This document shows, in pieces, positions 1 through 8,109 of a DNA stretch of 21,271 nucleotides. The notes below the pieces were generated by a model. That model was not told where the DNA came from. It saw only the letters and a program-made list of their open reading frames with translations, and did no database searches. Position 1 is the first letter of the stretch, and every line of letters begins with the position of its first letter. Both the position numbers and the translations under genes were made by a program. The stretch is from positions 1 to 21,271 of the forward strand of contig CAKURH010000067.1 in assembly GCA_934675625.1 (NCBI GenBank). Reading direction: 5' to 3'. The DNA comes from an uncultured Kiritimatiellota bacterium. GTDB taxonomy: Bacteria > Verrucomicrobiota > Kiritimatiellia > RFP12 > UBA1067.

Positions 1-101
1 TATATTATAGTATATGCGTATGCGAAAATCAAGCGGGAAATGTGGGGTGGCTGCATAAATATCTCGGTGCACCCCGCGTCAGGGTTCGGGCCGCTTCCGA
101 C

Positions 102-131
102 TGGACGCGAGGGCCTCACTCATGATATACT
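102..131 (+). promoter_or_regulatory. Probable leaderless promoter of lptD
   Basis: An extended -10 element, TGATATACT, lies at 123-131. A -35-like TGGACG at 102-107 (4 of 6 to TTGACA) is 18 bases from the hexamer. Seven bases separate the -10 hexamer from the ATG at 139, so transcription should start at or next to the start codon. No Shine-Dalgarno sequence is visible. The call rests on the match to seven similar sites elsewhere in the window. Confidence 0.7.
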
Positions 132-138
132 TTGCGTC

Positions 139-2343
139 ATGATGAATTCTCTTGCCCTCGCGAGTGTCTTCGCGGCTTCGCTCCTCGGTTCCGTTGCGGA
201 GGAGTCGAAGTCTCGTACCTTGTCTTTCACGGCCGACCGTATCGCGGCCGACAACGTGACGCAGGCCGCTGTCGCGTCCGGTCATGTCGTGGCCGTTTCC
301 GCGCCCTATTCCCTGCGTAGCGACTACCTCGCCAAGACGGCGGACGGCACGTTCCTGTTCGCCGACCCGACGTGCGCGACGACCTGCACGAACGACGTCG
401 GCCACACGCACTGGAACGTGACGGGCGAGCTCGAATACAAGGAGCGCGAGCACGTGATCCTCCGCAACGCCTGGCTGCGCTTCTACGAGATCCCCGTCTT
501 CTGGCTGCCTTACATGTACTATCCGCTCGACACGGCCTGCGGCTTCAGCTGGATGCCGGGCTACATGGGGCGCTGGGGGGCGTTCCTCCTGACGAAGACG
601 CGCTACGACATCGCCGGCGATTCGCAGCATGCGGACAGCACCTGGTGGCTCACGGGCGCGACGCGCTTCGACCTGCGCTACAAGAACGGCGTCGCGCTCG
701 GCGAAGACCTGAAGTGGAACCTCGGCCGCTTCGGCTCCGGCTCGTTCAATTCGTATTACGCCTGGGACCGGGATGCCGAACACCAGTACGGGCCCTCGCG
801 CGCCTGGGATTCGGGTCACTGGGGCAGCGAGGTCGACGAAGACCGCTACCTCTTCGGGTTCCGGCACCAGTGGGAGGCGACGGAGCGCGATGTCGTCCGG
901 CTGCGCGGCACGTATCTGTCCGACTCGTATTTCCTTCAGGACTTCCAGCGCAAGACGCTGTTCAACCGAAAGGGGCAGTGGCTGGCGTATGACAACAGCG
1001 GCGCGTTCTGGGAACATCTGGAGGACGCCTTCTCGTTCGGCGTCGAGGCGTCGGGCCGCCTGAACAAGTTCTACGCCATGACGGGCCGCCTGCCCGAGGT
1101 CTACCTTGACGTCAACCCGATGCCCGTGTTCGGGCTGCCGGTCAACTACGAGACGGCGAACCGGCTCGGCTACTTGACGCGCGACTACGCCGAGTATGGC
1201 GCGGGCGAGCAGTCGGTCTTCGGGCGCAACCCCGGCCTCTGGGCGCGGTACGACGCCTTCCGTTTCGACACCTACCACCGCCTGACGGCGCCGTTCCGCG
1301 CGCTGGGCGACGTGCTGTCCGTCGTGCCGCGCGTCGGCTATCGCGGCACCTACTGGAGCGAGACCGGCCTGACGGACGTGACGGGGCGCCGTCCGGCAGT
1401 TGACGCGGGCACGGCGTTCCGCTCGGTCGGCGAGTTCGGCGTGACGTTCGCCGCGCGCGGCACGGCGTGGGTCGATGACGGCTGGCAGCACATGACCGAG
1501 CCGTATCTTGACGTCCTTGCGCAGGAGGCTTGGTACAGCGGCCGTGCCGGCGGGAGCCGTCCGTATGTCTTCGACGGCCTCGATGCCTCGCTGACGTGGG
1601 AAGACCAGTTCGCCGGCCGTTCGCGCAACCTGCCGTATTCCTACTACGGCCTCACGCCCGGCTGGCGCAACGCCTGGCGCGCGGCGGACGAGAAGGGGAA
1701 CTTGCGGGAAATTCTCGACCTCGACGTCTACGTCGCCGCGCAGTTCAACAGGGCCTCCTACACGGACGGGAACGACAACCACCGGCTCTCGGAGGCCGGC
1801 TACCCGAACTACGGCAAGAACGGGTGCGAATTCGTGCCGGGCGCGCGGCTTGCCTGGCGGCCGGATGACGACGTCACGCTGGGCCTCCGGGGCGAATACG
1901 ACTCTGACAACAACCGCTTCGCCTACGCGAGCCTCTTCTTGCGCCAGCGCGTCTCGCCGGTCTTCTCGTATCGCGTCAGCTACAATCTTCGGGATCACCG
2001 CTACTGGGACTTCTCGTCCTGTCCGTACGATCCGGCGGAGATGCGGAGCGACGAGCAGGGCATGGCGCGGATGCAGATTGTCGACCTCTCCTTCTCGCAT
2101 CAGGTCTGCGACTGGCTCGCCTGGGGGCCGCAGGTTCGCTGGGATGCGCGCGCGAACGAGCTCGACACGGCCGGCTGCTGGATCGACTACTTGACGGACT
2201 GCCTCGGCTTCCGCTTCCTCGTCGAATACGACAATGACTTCACGACGATTGACGGCTATCGGCGTGACGACGACTGGACGTTCGGCTTCTACGTCTACCT
2301 TCGCGCCTTCGGGGCTGACAGCGGCAACATCTTCTCGCACTGA
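139..2343 (+). CDS. lptD: LPS-assembly protein LptD (OstA family), outer-membrane beta-barrel
   Basis: LptD inserts lipopolysaccharide into the outer leaflet of the outer membrane. The protein is 734 residues from the ATG at 139. This start is preferred over the in-frame ATG at 40 because it follows the -10 box directly and opens with a signal peptide (two Met, then a hydrophobic run ending near Ser-Val-Ala-Glu). Next comes a short OstA/LptA-like segment beginning FTADRIAADNVTQAAVASG. The LptD-type junction RFYEIPVFWLPYMYYP leads into a long region rich in Tyr, Trp, Phe, Arg and Asp in alternating patterns, as expected for barrel strands. The last residues are FSH rather than a classic terminal Phe. 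lpxK follows 12 bases downstream, so the two are probably one LPS operon. The family call is firm. The N-terminal periplasmic part is shorter than in Escherichia coli LptD. Confidence 0.85.
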   Translation: MMNSLALASVFAASLLGSVAEESKSRTLSFTADRIAADNVTQAAVASGHVVAVSAPYSLRSDYLAKTADGTFLFADPTCATTCTNDVGHTHWNVTGELEYKEREHVILRNAWLRFYEIPVFWLPYMYYPLDTACGFSWMPGYMGRWGAFLLTKTRYDIAGDSQHADSTWWLTGATRFDLRYKNGVALGEDLKWNLGRFGSGSFNSYYAWDRDAEHQYGPSRAWDSGHWGSEVDEDRYLFGFRHQWEATERDVVRLRGTYLSDSYFLQDFQRKTLFNRKGQWLAYDNSGAFWEHLEDAFSFGVEASGRLNKFYAMTGRLPEVYLDVNPMPVFGLPVNYETANRLGYLTRDYAEYGAGEQSVFGRNPGLWARYDAFRFDTYHRLTAPFRALGDVLSVVPRVGYRGTYWSETGLTDVTGRRPAVDAGTAFRSVGEFGVTFAARGTAWVDDGWQHMTEPYLDVLAQEAWYSGRAGGSRPYVFDGLDASLTWEDQFAGRSRNLPYSYYGLTPGWRNAWRAADEKGNLREILDLDVYVAAQFNRASYTDGNDNHRLSEAGYPNYGKNGCEFVPGARLAWRPDDDVTLGLRGEYDSDNNRFAYASLFLRQRVSPVFSYRVSYNLRDHRYWDFSSCPYDPAEMRSDEQGMARMQIVDLSFSHQVCDWLAWGPQVRWDARANELDTAGCWIDYLTDCLGFRFLVEYDNDFTTIDGYRRDDDWTFGFYVYLRAFGADSGNIFSH

Positions 2344-2355
2344 CGGACGGCGACG

Positions 2356-3540
2356 ATGCGCAAGGCACGGCAGAGCGGATTCGAGCGGCTGGAGAGCTAC
2401 CTCGTCAAGCTGATTCAGGAGAAGGGGGCCGACCGCGACCAGCCCGGCGGGATTCGCGCGCTGCTGGGGCTTCTCAAGGCCCTGAGCTTCGTCTTCGCGG
2501 GCATCGTCGCCGTGCGCGGCTTCCTCTACCGCACGGGCATCCTGCGCCGCTTTCCGCTCGGCATTCAGGTCATCTCGATCGGCAACGTCACGGCGGGCGG
2601 CACGGGCAAGACGCCCGTGACGGAGATTTTCGCGCGGACGCTCGCCGCCGAGGGGCGCAAGGTCGCGATCCTCTCGCGCGGCTACCGCCGCAAGGAGGCG
2701 CCGCTCTGGGTGCGGCTCTTCACGCAGGTCGTCACGAAGCCGCTCGTCGTGTCGGACGGCAAGCGCGTCCTCCTCGATTCGGCGACGGGTGGCGACGAGC
2801 CGTATATGCTCGCGTCGAACCTGCCGGGCGTCGCCGTCGTCGTCGACCGCGACCGCGTGAAGGCGGGCCGCTACGCGATCCAGCGGCTCGGCTGCGACAC
2901 GCTCATTCTCGACGACGGCTTCCAGTACCAGAAGCTGAAGCACTCGACCGAGGTCGTGCTCGTCGACTCGACGAACCCCTTCGGCAACGGCAACCTGCTG
3001 CCGCGCGGCATCCTGCGCGAGCCGGCGTGGCACCTGAAGCGCGCGGACATCATCTTCCTCACGAAATGCCGGGGCGACGTCTCGTCCGTCCGCGAGGAGA
3101 TCCGCCGCTACAACCGGACGGCGGAGATCGTCGAATGCAACCACGCGCCGAAGTCGCTGAAGGACGTCTGGAGCCGCGAGGAGTTCCCGCTCGACTGGCT
3201 GAAGGGCAAGACGACGTGTACGCTCTCGGGCATCGCCTCGCCGAAGGGCTTCGAGAACTCGTTGCGACATCTCGGCGCGAAGGTCATCTGGTGCGAACGC
3301 TACGCCGACCACCACCGCTATGACGCCTCGGAAGTCCTCTACGCGCTCAACCGCACGGCTGACATGGGGGCGGATGCGCTCGTCACGACGGAGAAGGACG
3401 CCGTGCGCTTCCCGCGCTTCGAGACGACGCCGGTCAAGTGCCTCTACCTGCGCATCGCCATCGAGATTCTGTCCGGCGCGGAAAGCTTCCAGTCGATCAT
3501 CGACCGCATCTGCTTCCGTTCCCGCGCGTCCGTGCGGTGA
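2356..3540 (+). CDS. lpxK: Tetraacyldisaccharide 4'-kinase LpxK
   Basis: LpxK phosphorylates the 4' position of the lipid A disaccharide at the inner face of the cytoplasmic membrane, a late step of the Raetz pathway. The P-loop GNVTAGGTGKTP is at residues 76-87, followed by the family motif LSRGYRRK. The catalytic-region DDGFQ is at 186-190, then RGILREP, a DHHRY motif near 318-322 and TTEKDAVRFP near the end. All are LpxK hallmarks. A hydrophobic stretch around residues 33-55 is the membrane anchor. At 394 residues it is longer than the usual 310-340. The extra length is mostly N-terminal and begins with a charged segment (residues 1-32), so a later start is possible, but no better ATG is obvious. 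It lies 12 bases after lptD and should share its promoter. Confidence 0.93.
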   Translation: MRKARQSGFERLESYLVKLIQEKGADRDQPGGIRALLGLLKALSFVFAGIVAVRGFLYRTGILRRFPLGIQVISIGNVTAGGTGKTPVTEIFARTLAAEGRKVAILSRGYRRKEAPLWVRLFTQVVTKPLVVSDGKRVLLDSATGGDEPYMLASNLPGVAVVVDRDRVKAGRYAIQRLGCDTLILDDGFQYQKLKHSTEVVLVDSTNPFGNGNLLPRGILREPAWHLKRADIIFLTKCRGDVSSVREEIRRYNRTAEIVECNHAPKSLKDVWSREEFPLDWLKGKTTCTLSGIASPKGFENSLRHLGAKVIWCERYADHHRYDASEVLYALNRTADMGADALVTTEKDAVRFPRFETTPVKCLYLRIAIEILSGAESFQSIIDRICFRSRASVR

Positions 3541-3601
3541 TGCGCCCGCATTCTCGTTTCCGGGCCGACGGGACAAAGCGGGTCTGTTGGCTGGCGGCGA
3601 T

Positions 3602-3631
3602 TGATTTGCCGCCGCCGAAAATGGTATAATC
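3602..3631 (+). promoter_or_regulatory. Promoter of the thi4-thiE operon
   Basis: A -35 TTGATT at 3602-3607 and an extended -10 TGGTATAAT at 3623-3631 are 18 bases apart. The predicted transcript start, about 3638, coincides with the 5' edge of the TPP riboswitch. The -35 lies in the loop of a GC-rich inverted repeat (GGCGGC 3593-3598 with GCCGCC 3609-3614). That repeat might help end lpxK transcription, but no T-run follows it. Confidence 0.85.
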
Positions 3632-3640
3632 CGCGCCATC

Positions 3641-3726
3641 TTATCCGGGTGCCGGGTGCGCACGGTGCGTGCCCCGCTGAGAAAAGACCGGTCGAACCTG
3701 AACGGGGTCATCCCCGCGTAGGAAAG
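3641..3726 (+). promoter_or_regulatory. TPP riboswitch (THI element)
   Basis: The conserved blocks occur in order: GGGTGC near 3648, CTGAGA at 3676-3681, GAACCTGA around 3694-3701, then GGTCATCC and CGCGTAGGA ending near 3723. These match the thiamine pyrophosphate aptamer core. A plausible closing stem P1 pairs CTTATCC (3641-3647) with GGAAAG (3721-3726), with one bulged base. The second strand overlaps the purine-rich ribosome binding site GGAAAGGAAG just before the thi4 ATG at 3739. Ligand binding would therefore be expected to hide the binding site and lower translation. No separate terminator hairpin with a T-run is seen, so translational control is the favoured, inferred mode. Confidence 0.93.
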
Positions 3727-3738
3727 GAAGAAACAGTC

Positions 3739-4527
3739 ATGGCAGAGAATGCCGTCATGGAAGAGGTCATCTCCGGCGCAATCGTGCGCCGGTATTTCGA
3801 GAAGCTGCAGGACAACCTGGCGATTGACGTCGCCATCGTGGGCGCGGGGCCGAGCGGGCTCGTCGCGGCGCACGATCTCGCGAAGGCGGGCTTCAAGGTC
3901 TGCATGTACGAGTCGAAGCTTGCGCCGGGCGGCGGCACATGGGGCGGCGGCATGCTCATGAACGAGGTCACGGTGCAGAACGACGCGGCGGAGATCCTGC
4001 GCGAGTTCGGCATCACGACCGTGCCGTATGACGCGAACTACCACACCGTCGATTCCGTCGAGATGGCCTCCGGTCTCATCTTCGGCGCGCGCAAGGCGGG
4101 CGCGGTCATCTTCAACACCGTCAAGGTCGAGGACATCGTGATGCACGAGGGCGTCGTCTCGGGCGTCGTCATCAACTGGAATCCGGTCGCGCGGCTGGAG
4201 ATGCACGTCGATCCGCTCGTCGTGACGACGCGCGCCCTCATCGACGGCACGGGGCATCCGAGCGAGATCATCAACAAGGCCGTGCACAAGGCCGGCGTCA
4301 AGGTCGACTCCCCGACGGGCGGCATCCTCGGCGAGAAGCCGATGTGGATGGCCGACGGCGAGCGCACGACGGTCGAGAACACGAAGCGCCTCTATCCGGG
4401 GCTCTATGCCTCCGGCATGGCCGCGAACAACGTGCAGGGCGGCTTCCGCATGGGCCCGATCTTCGGCGGCATGCTCAAGAGCGGCCGCAAGATCGCCGAG
4501 ATCGTCGCGGCAGACCTGCGGAAGTGA
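3739..4527 (+). CDS. thi4: Thi4-family thiazole synthase, sulfide-dependent His type
   Basis: Thi4 makes the ADP-thiazole precursor of thiamine from NAD, glycine and a sulfur source. The 262-residue protein has a Rossmann dinucleotide motif VAIVGAGPSG (31-40), the family motif GGGTWGGGM (64-72), and a C-terminal ASGMAANNVQGGFRMGPIFGG region. The segment aligned with the sulfur-donor Cys205 of yeast Thi4 reads LEMHVDP, which places His156 there. In archaeal Thi4 this His marks a true catalyst that uses free sulfide, rather than a suicide enzyme. The start at 3739 is chosen for the GGAAAGGAAG binding site 8 bases upstream. An upstream in-frame extension would run through the riboswitch. thiE follows with one base between stop and start. 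The riboswitch implies repression by TPP. No thiG, thiS or thiF is present in the window. Confidence 0.93.
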   Translation: MAENAVMEEVISGAIVRRYFEKLQDNLAIDVAIVGAGPSGLVAAHDLAKAGFKVCMYESKLAPGGGTWGGGMLMNEVTVQNDAAEILREFGITTVPYDANYHTVDSVEMASGLIFGARKAGAVIFNTVKVEDIVMHEGVVSGVVINWNPVARLEMHVDPLVVTTRALIDGTGHPSEIINKAVHKAGVKVDSPTGGILGEKPMWMADGERTTVENTKRLYPGLYASGMAANNVQGGFRMGPIFGGMLKSGRKIAEIVAADLRK

Positions 4528-4528
4528 G

Positions 4529-5143
4529 ATGGAAGACTTCGGGCTCTATCTCGTGATGACCGATCCGGTCGTCGGCTACGAACGCTGCTGTGCGGCGGCG
4601 GTCAAGGCCGGCGTCCGGATCGTCCAGCTGCGGATGAAGGACCGTCCGCGCGACGAGATCGTCGCGGTCGGTCGGGCGCTCCGCCAGATCACGGCGGGGT
4701 CGCAGACTCTCTTCATCGTGAACGACGATCCGTCCATCGCGGCGGAGGTCGCGGCGGACGGCGTGCACGTCGGGCAGGGCGACATGCCCGTCGCCGAGGT
4801 GCGCCGCCGCTATCCGTCGTTGCGGATCGTGGGCCTTTCGACGCACAGCCCCGAACAGGCGCGGCGCGCAATTGACGCCCGGCCCGACTACATCGGCGTC
4901 GGGCCCGTCTTCGCGACGCCGACGAAGAAGATTCCCGACCCGACGCTCGGCGTCGAGACGGCGGGGCGCATGATCGCGTCCGTGCCGTTCCCGGCGGTGG
5001 CCATCGGCGGACTGAATCTCGACACGCTGCCGTCCGTCCTCGCGGCGGGCGCGCGCAATTTCGCGGTCGTCCGCGCCGTCTGCGGTGCGTCCGACCCTTA
5101 CGCGGCGATTCGCGCGATCCAGCAAATCGGCGGGGCGATTTGA
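4529..5143 (+). CDS. thiE: Thiamine-phosphate synthase ThiE
   Basis: ThiE couples the pyrimidine (HMP-PP) and thiazole phosphate to make thiamine phosphate. The 204-residue TIM-barrel protein shows LYLVMTDP at the N-terminus, VQLRMKD, the diphosphate-binding FIVNDDPSIA, ADGVHVGQGDM, GLSTHS, DYIGVGPVFATPTKK and the phosphate-binding AIGGLN. Length and motif order match the family. The ATG at 4529 nearly abuts the thi4 stop codon (4525-4527), so translational coupling under the same riboswitch is likely. The final codons overlap the TTGACA box of the downstream tRNA promoter. In operons with Thi4 the thiazole substrate would come from the ADP-thiazole after hydrolysis; the hydrolase is not seen here. 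Confidence 0.95.
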   Translation: MEDFGLYLVMTDPVVGYERCCAAAVKAGVRIVQLRMKDRPRDEIVAVGRALRQITAGSQTLFIVNDDPSIAAEVAADGVHVGQGDMPVAEVRRRYPSLRIVGLSTHSPEQARRAIDARPDYIGVGPVFATPTKKIPDPTLGVETAGRMIASVPFPAVAIGGLNLDTLPSVLAAGARNFAVVRAVCGASDPYAAIRAIQQIGGAI

Positions 5144-5169
5144 CAGCTTCCGCCGTTTTTTGGTATCAT
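5140..5169 (+). promoter_or_regulatory. Promoter of the tRNA-Ser / tRNA-Gly (and perhaps recN) unit
   Basis: A perfect -35 TTGACA (5140-5145) overlaps the thiE stop codon. The extended -10 TGGTATCAT (5161-5169) lies 18 bases downstream. It is the best sigma-70-like match in the window and starts about 8 bases before the tRNA. Confidence 0.88.
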
Positions 5170-5183
5170 ACGCGCCTGTTGCA

Positions 5184-5275
5184 GGAGAGATGGCAGAGCC
5201 TGGTTGAATGCACATGACTCGAAATCATGCATACCCGCAAGGGTATCGGGGGTTCGAATCCCTCTCTCTCCGCCA
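5184..5275 (+). tRNA. tRNA-Ser(CGA)
   Basis: The acceptor stem GGAGAGA (5184-5190) pairs with TCTCTCC (5265-5271). The discriminator is G and the CCA end is encoded at 5273-5275. The anticodon loop CTCGAAA has anticodon CGA at 5220-5222 and reads UCG. The long variable arm (around 5228-5246, with ACCC and GGGT pairing) is the class II feature expected of serine tRNA. The T loop is TTCGAAT. Confidence 0.96.
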
Positions 5276-5289
5276 CAAGCCTTTCTACT

Positions 5290-5363
5290 GCGGGCGTAAT
5301 TCAATGGCAGAATAGGAGCTTCCCAAGCTTCTTACGTGGGTTCGATTCCCATCGCCCGCTCCA
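5290..5363 (+). tRNA. tRNA-Gly(CCC)
   Basis: The acceptor GCGGGCG (5290-5296) pairs with CGCCCGC (5353-5359). The discriminator is T and CCA is encoded at 5361-5363. The anticodon stem GGAGC/GCTTC encloses loop TTCCCAA, with anticodon CCC at 5322-5324 reading GGG. The T stem is GTGGG/CCCAT. It lies 14 bases after tRNA-Ser and is probably processed from the same transcript. Confidence 0.96.
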
Positions 5364-5431
5364 CTCGTTCCGGCAGAGCCGTTCGCGTGGGAAAATGTTC
5401 TGAAAACGCAAATTACGTATGTGCGGCGCCG

Positions 5432-7054
5432 ATGCTCAATCGTCTCAGTGTCAGGAATCTCGCAGTTGTCGAGAAGGTCGAGGTCGAGTTTGACCCCGCT
5501 CTGAACGTCATTACGGGCGAAACGGGTGCCGGCAAGTCCGTGCTGATGGGTGCGCTGGAGTTGGTGCTCGGCGGGCGTGCCGAGGCGTCGGTCGTGCGCG
5601 ACGGTGCGAAGGAGGCCGAGATCGAGGCCGACTTCGGCGAGACGGTCATCCGGCGCACGGTGACGCGCGAGGGGCGTTCGCGCGCGTGGGTCAACGACGA
5701 AAGCGTGTCCGTCGCCGAACTGAGGGAGCTGGGCCATGCGCTCGTCGACATCCACGGCCCGACGGCGAACCAGAAACTGGTCGAGGAGGCGTTTCAGCGC
5801 GAGTTGTTGGACGCCGACGGCAAGGCGTCCGCCGCTGGGCGGGCGTATGCGGCGGACTGGGCGCGCTACGCCGCGCTGAAGGGCGAGATTGCCGCGCTGG
5901 CGGATGTCGGCGGCGAGGACGAGGCGGACATGCTGCGCTTCCAGGTGAACGAGCTGGAGGGCGCGGCGCTGACGGACGATGACGAGACGATTGCCGAGCG
6001 CCATGCGGCGGCGGCGCACGCCGAGGAGATTCTTGAGAACGCCAATGCCGTGACGGAGGCGCTGGGCGGCGACCGCAGCGTGTCGGAGATTCTGGCCGCG
6101 CTCCAGCCGAAGTTCCGCGCGCTCGCGCGCCACCTGCCGCAGGCCGAGACGTGGGCGGTTGAGGCGGACGACATCGCCGTGCGCGTGCAGGAGCTGTCGC
6201 GGTCGATTGCGGACGCGGCGGCGGCGCGCGACGACGGCGCGGAAGACCTCGCGTCGCTGGACGCGCGGCTGACGCTCGTCAACCGGCTGAAGCGGAAGTA
6301 TCGCGCCGAGACGGTCGCCCGGCTGCGGGACCTGCTGGCGGAGAAGCGGGAGAGGCTGTCGGCGATCGAGAACCGGGACGAGCGGCTGCGCGACCTCCAG
6401 ACACAGCTGGACGCGGCGGAGACGGCCTTGCGCACGTCGGGGGCGGCGCTCACGAGCGCGCGCGCGGCGGCGGGCGAGCGGCTGGCGAAGGCGGTCACGA
6501 AGGAACTGAAGGATCTTGGCTTCCGGCAGGCGAAGTTCTTCGTCGCGCTGGAGCCGCAGGCGCCGGACGCGCACGGGTGCGACCGCGTCGTCTACATGTT
6601 CGAGCCGAATCCGGGCGAGCCGGCGCAGCCGCTCGCGGCCATCGCGAGTTCGGGTGAGATCGCCCGCGTCATGCTCGCGCTGAAGGTCGTGACGGTCGCG
6701 AAACGCCCCCAGCCCGCAACGCCCCACGCGCAACCCGTCCAGCCCACCACCCTCGTCTTCGACGAGATCGACGCCAACATCGGCGGCGAGATTGGACGGG
6801 TCGTCGGCGAGAAGCTGCGGGCGGTCGCCAAGGCCCATCAGGTCATCGCCATCACCCACCTGCCGCAGTCCGCCGTCTACGGCACGCGGCATCTCGTCGT
6901 TTCGAAGCGCGTTGCGGACGGGCGGACGCGCACCACTCTCACAGCTGTCGCGGGCGACGCGCGCGTTTCGGAGATCGCGCGGATGCTCGGCGGCGAAAAA
7001 CTCACAAGCGTCGTCAAAAAACATGCGGAAGAACTCCTCCAGCTATCCCATTGA
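5432..7054 (+). CDS. recN: DNA repair protein RecN
   Basis: RecN is an SMC-like ATPase acting in double-strand-break repair with RecA. The 540-residue protein opens MLNRLSVRNLAVVEKVEVEF, typical for RecN, then Walker A GETGAGKS at residues 29-36. A long, Ala/Glu/Arg-rich central region is predicted coiled coil (about 160-370). SSGEIARVMLALK is the ABC signature region. Walker B is LVFDEIDANIGG (Asp444, Glu445), followed by the RecN-specific ITHLPQSAVYG. Length is normal for the family. The start at 5432 gives the canonical N-terminus, 68 bases after tRNA-Gly, with no convincing ribosome binding site. Transcription by read-through from the tRNA promoter is possible. Its last 32 bases overlap the next gene. 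Confidence 0.96.
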   Translation: MLNRLSVRNLAVVEKVEVEFDPALNVITGETGAGKSVLMGALELVLGGRAEASVVRDGAKEAEIEADFGETVIRRTVTREGRSRAWVNDESVSVAELRELGHALVDIHGPTANQKLVEEAFQRELLDADGKASAAGRAYAADWARYAALKGEIAALADVGGEDEADMLRFQVNELEGAALTDDDETIAERHAAAAHAEEILENANAVTEALGGDRSVSEILAALQPKFRALARHLPQAETWAVEADDIAVRVQELSRSIADAAAARDDGAEDLASLDARLTLVNRLKRKYRAETVARLRDLLAEKRERLSAIENRDERLRDLQTQLDAAETALRTSGAALTSARAAAGERLAKAVTKELKDLGFRQAKFFVALEPQAPDAHGCDRVVYMFEPNPGEPAQPLAAIASSGEIARVMLALKVVTVAKRPQPATPHAQPVQPTTLVFDEIDANIGGEIGRVVGEKLRAVAKAHQVIAITHLPQSAVYGTRHLVVSKRVADGRTRTTLTAVAGDARVSEIARMLGGEKLTSVVKKHAEELLQLSH

Positions 7055-8093
7055 ACTCGTTTCGGACGTCTTCGGAGAGTCGTCCGTGCTCGCCGACCTC
7101 CTCGCCGGGGCGTCGCGCGTGCTGTTGGTCGCGGACATGAACGTCGTCCAGCGGACGGCCGGGCTCGGCACGAAGATCGGCCGTTACGTGCAGGCGCACG
7201 GCATCACGCTCGCGGGCAGCCCCGTCGTGATCGGCGGCGGCGAGAAGATCAAGTCCGACGGCCTCCAGAGCGCGTTCAAGATCGCGTCGGCGGTTCTGGA
7301 GGCGAAGCTGTCCCATTCGGACGTGGTGCTGGCGCTCGGCGGCGGCACGGTGCTGGACGTCGCGGGATATGCGGCGGCGCAGGCGCGCGGCGGCGTGAAC
7401 ATCGTGCGCCTGCCGACGACGCCGCTGGCGATGATGAGCGCGGCGTTCGCGCGTCAGGCGTCCGTGAACGCCTCGTCGGTCAAGGACGCGCTGCGCGTGC
7501 CGTCCGTGCCGTCGGCGGTCGTCGTCGACCCCCTCTTTGCGAACTCCGTGCTGGACGGCGTCTGGCGTAGCGGCATGGGCGCCGCCGCGCGACTCGCGGC
7601 CGCGACGGACGCGGCGCTCCTGAAGAAGCTGGAGAAACTGACGCCGGACTACGCGGCGCGCCGTCCGGGCGTGCTGGAGGATGTTTTGAAGGCGGTTCTG
7701 GCGGTGCGGGCGAAGAAGGGCGGCAGCGACTTCGCGCTTTGGGCGGCGAACCGGATCGAGTCCCTCAGCGGCTACAAGCTGCCGCATGGCTACGGCGTGT
7801 CGATCGGCCTCGTGCTGGAGCTGTGCGCGTCGGTCGAGCGCGGCGTGGTGGACGAGGCGGACTTCCTGCGCGTCCGGGAGATCCTGCGGGCGTGCGGGGC
7901 CCTGGAAGGGCTGTCGCACGCGCAGTATATTTTGCAGCAGGTCGATGCGCTGCTGTGCGGGCTGGACGCCTGGCTGCTCGCGGAGCCGGAGGGCGTGCCG
8001 ACGCTGACGGCGTTCGGCAAGAGCGAGGCGGTCGCGGAGCCCGATCGCGAAGCTTACCGCGCGGCGCTGAAGCGGCTGCGCACGACGGACTGA
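7023..8093 (+). CDS. Dehydroquinate-synthase-like protein lacking most catalytic residues
   Basis: The 356-residue protein has the AroB / sugar-phosphate-cyclase fold signature: an NAD-binding LGGGTVLDVAGY (105-116), RLPTTPLAM near 129-137 and LPHGYGVSIGL near 253-262. The residues that make AroB an enzyme are largely absent by eye. The metal-binding Glu of the G-x-A/S-E motif is Ala (about residue 187). The first metal His, in the FGHT or DFGHW motif, is Leu239 (DFALW), and the next His is Asn243. The Lys of the GKTGVN motif is Gln145. Only His255 remains. It may be a pseudoenzyme or have a changed function. A true shikimate-pathway role is unlikely. It starts inside the 3' end of recN (32-base overlap), and the radical SAM gene begins 16 bases after it, so the three look co-transcribed. 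Confidence 0.8.
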   Translation: MRKNSSSYPIELVSDVFGESSVLADLLAGASRVLLVADMNVVQRTAGLGTKIGRYVQAHGITLAGSPVVIGGGEKIKSDGLQSAFKIASAVLEAKLSHSDVVLALGGGTVLDVAGYAAAQARGGVNIVRLPTTPLAMMSAAFARQASVNASSVKDALRVPSVPSAVVVDPLFANSVLDGVWRSGMGAAARLAAATDAALLKKLEKLTPDYAARRPGVLEDVLKAVLAVRAKKGGSDFALWAANRIESLSGYKLPHGYGVSIGLVLELCASVERGVVDEADFLRVREILRACGALEGLSHAQYILQQVDALLCGLDAWLLAEPEGVPTLTAFGKSEAVAEPDREAYRAALKRLRTTD

Positions 8094-8109
8094 ACGGAGT
8101 CGGAAAACC

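Noticed and set aside
40..138. N-terminal extension of lptD from the ATG at 40
   Set aside because: It would cross the -10 promoter element and put 33 non-hydrophobic residues before the signal peptide.
3601..3738. N-terminal extension of Thi4
   Set aside because: This stretch is the TPP riboswitch; the strong binding site points to ATG 3739.
79..4287. A 1402-codon open frame on the minus strand
   Set aside because: It lies antisense to lptD, lpxK and thi4, is dominated by Arg, Ala, Val, Asp and Glu without any family motif, and crosses the riboswitch. It is a by-product of GC-rich third codon positions.
5412..5431. Leaderless promoter for recN
   Set aside because: TACGTAT near 5414 matches the -10 poorly and lacks both the TGn and the 7-base spacing of the other sites.
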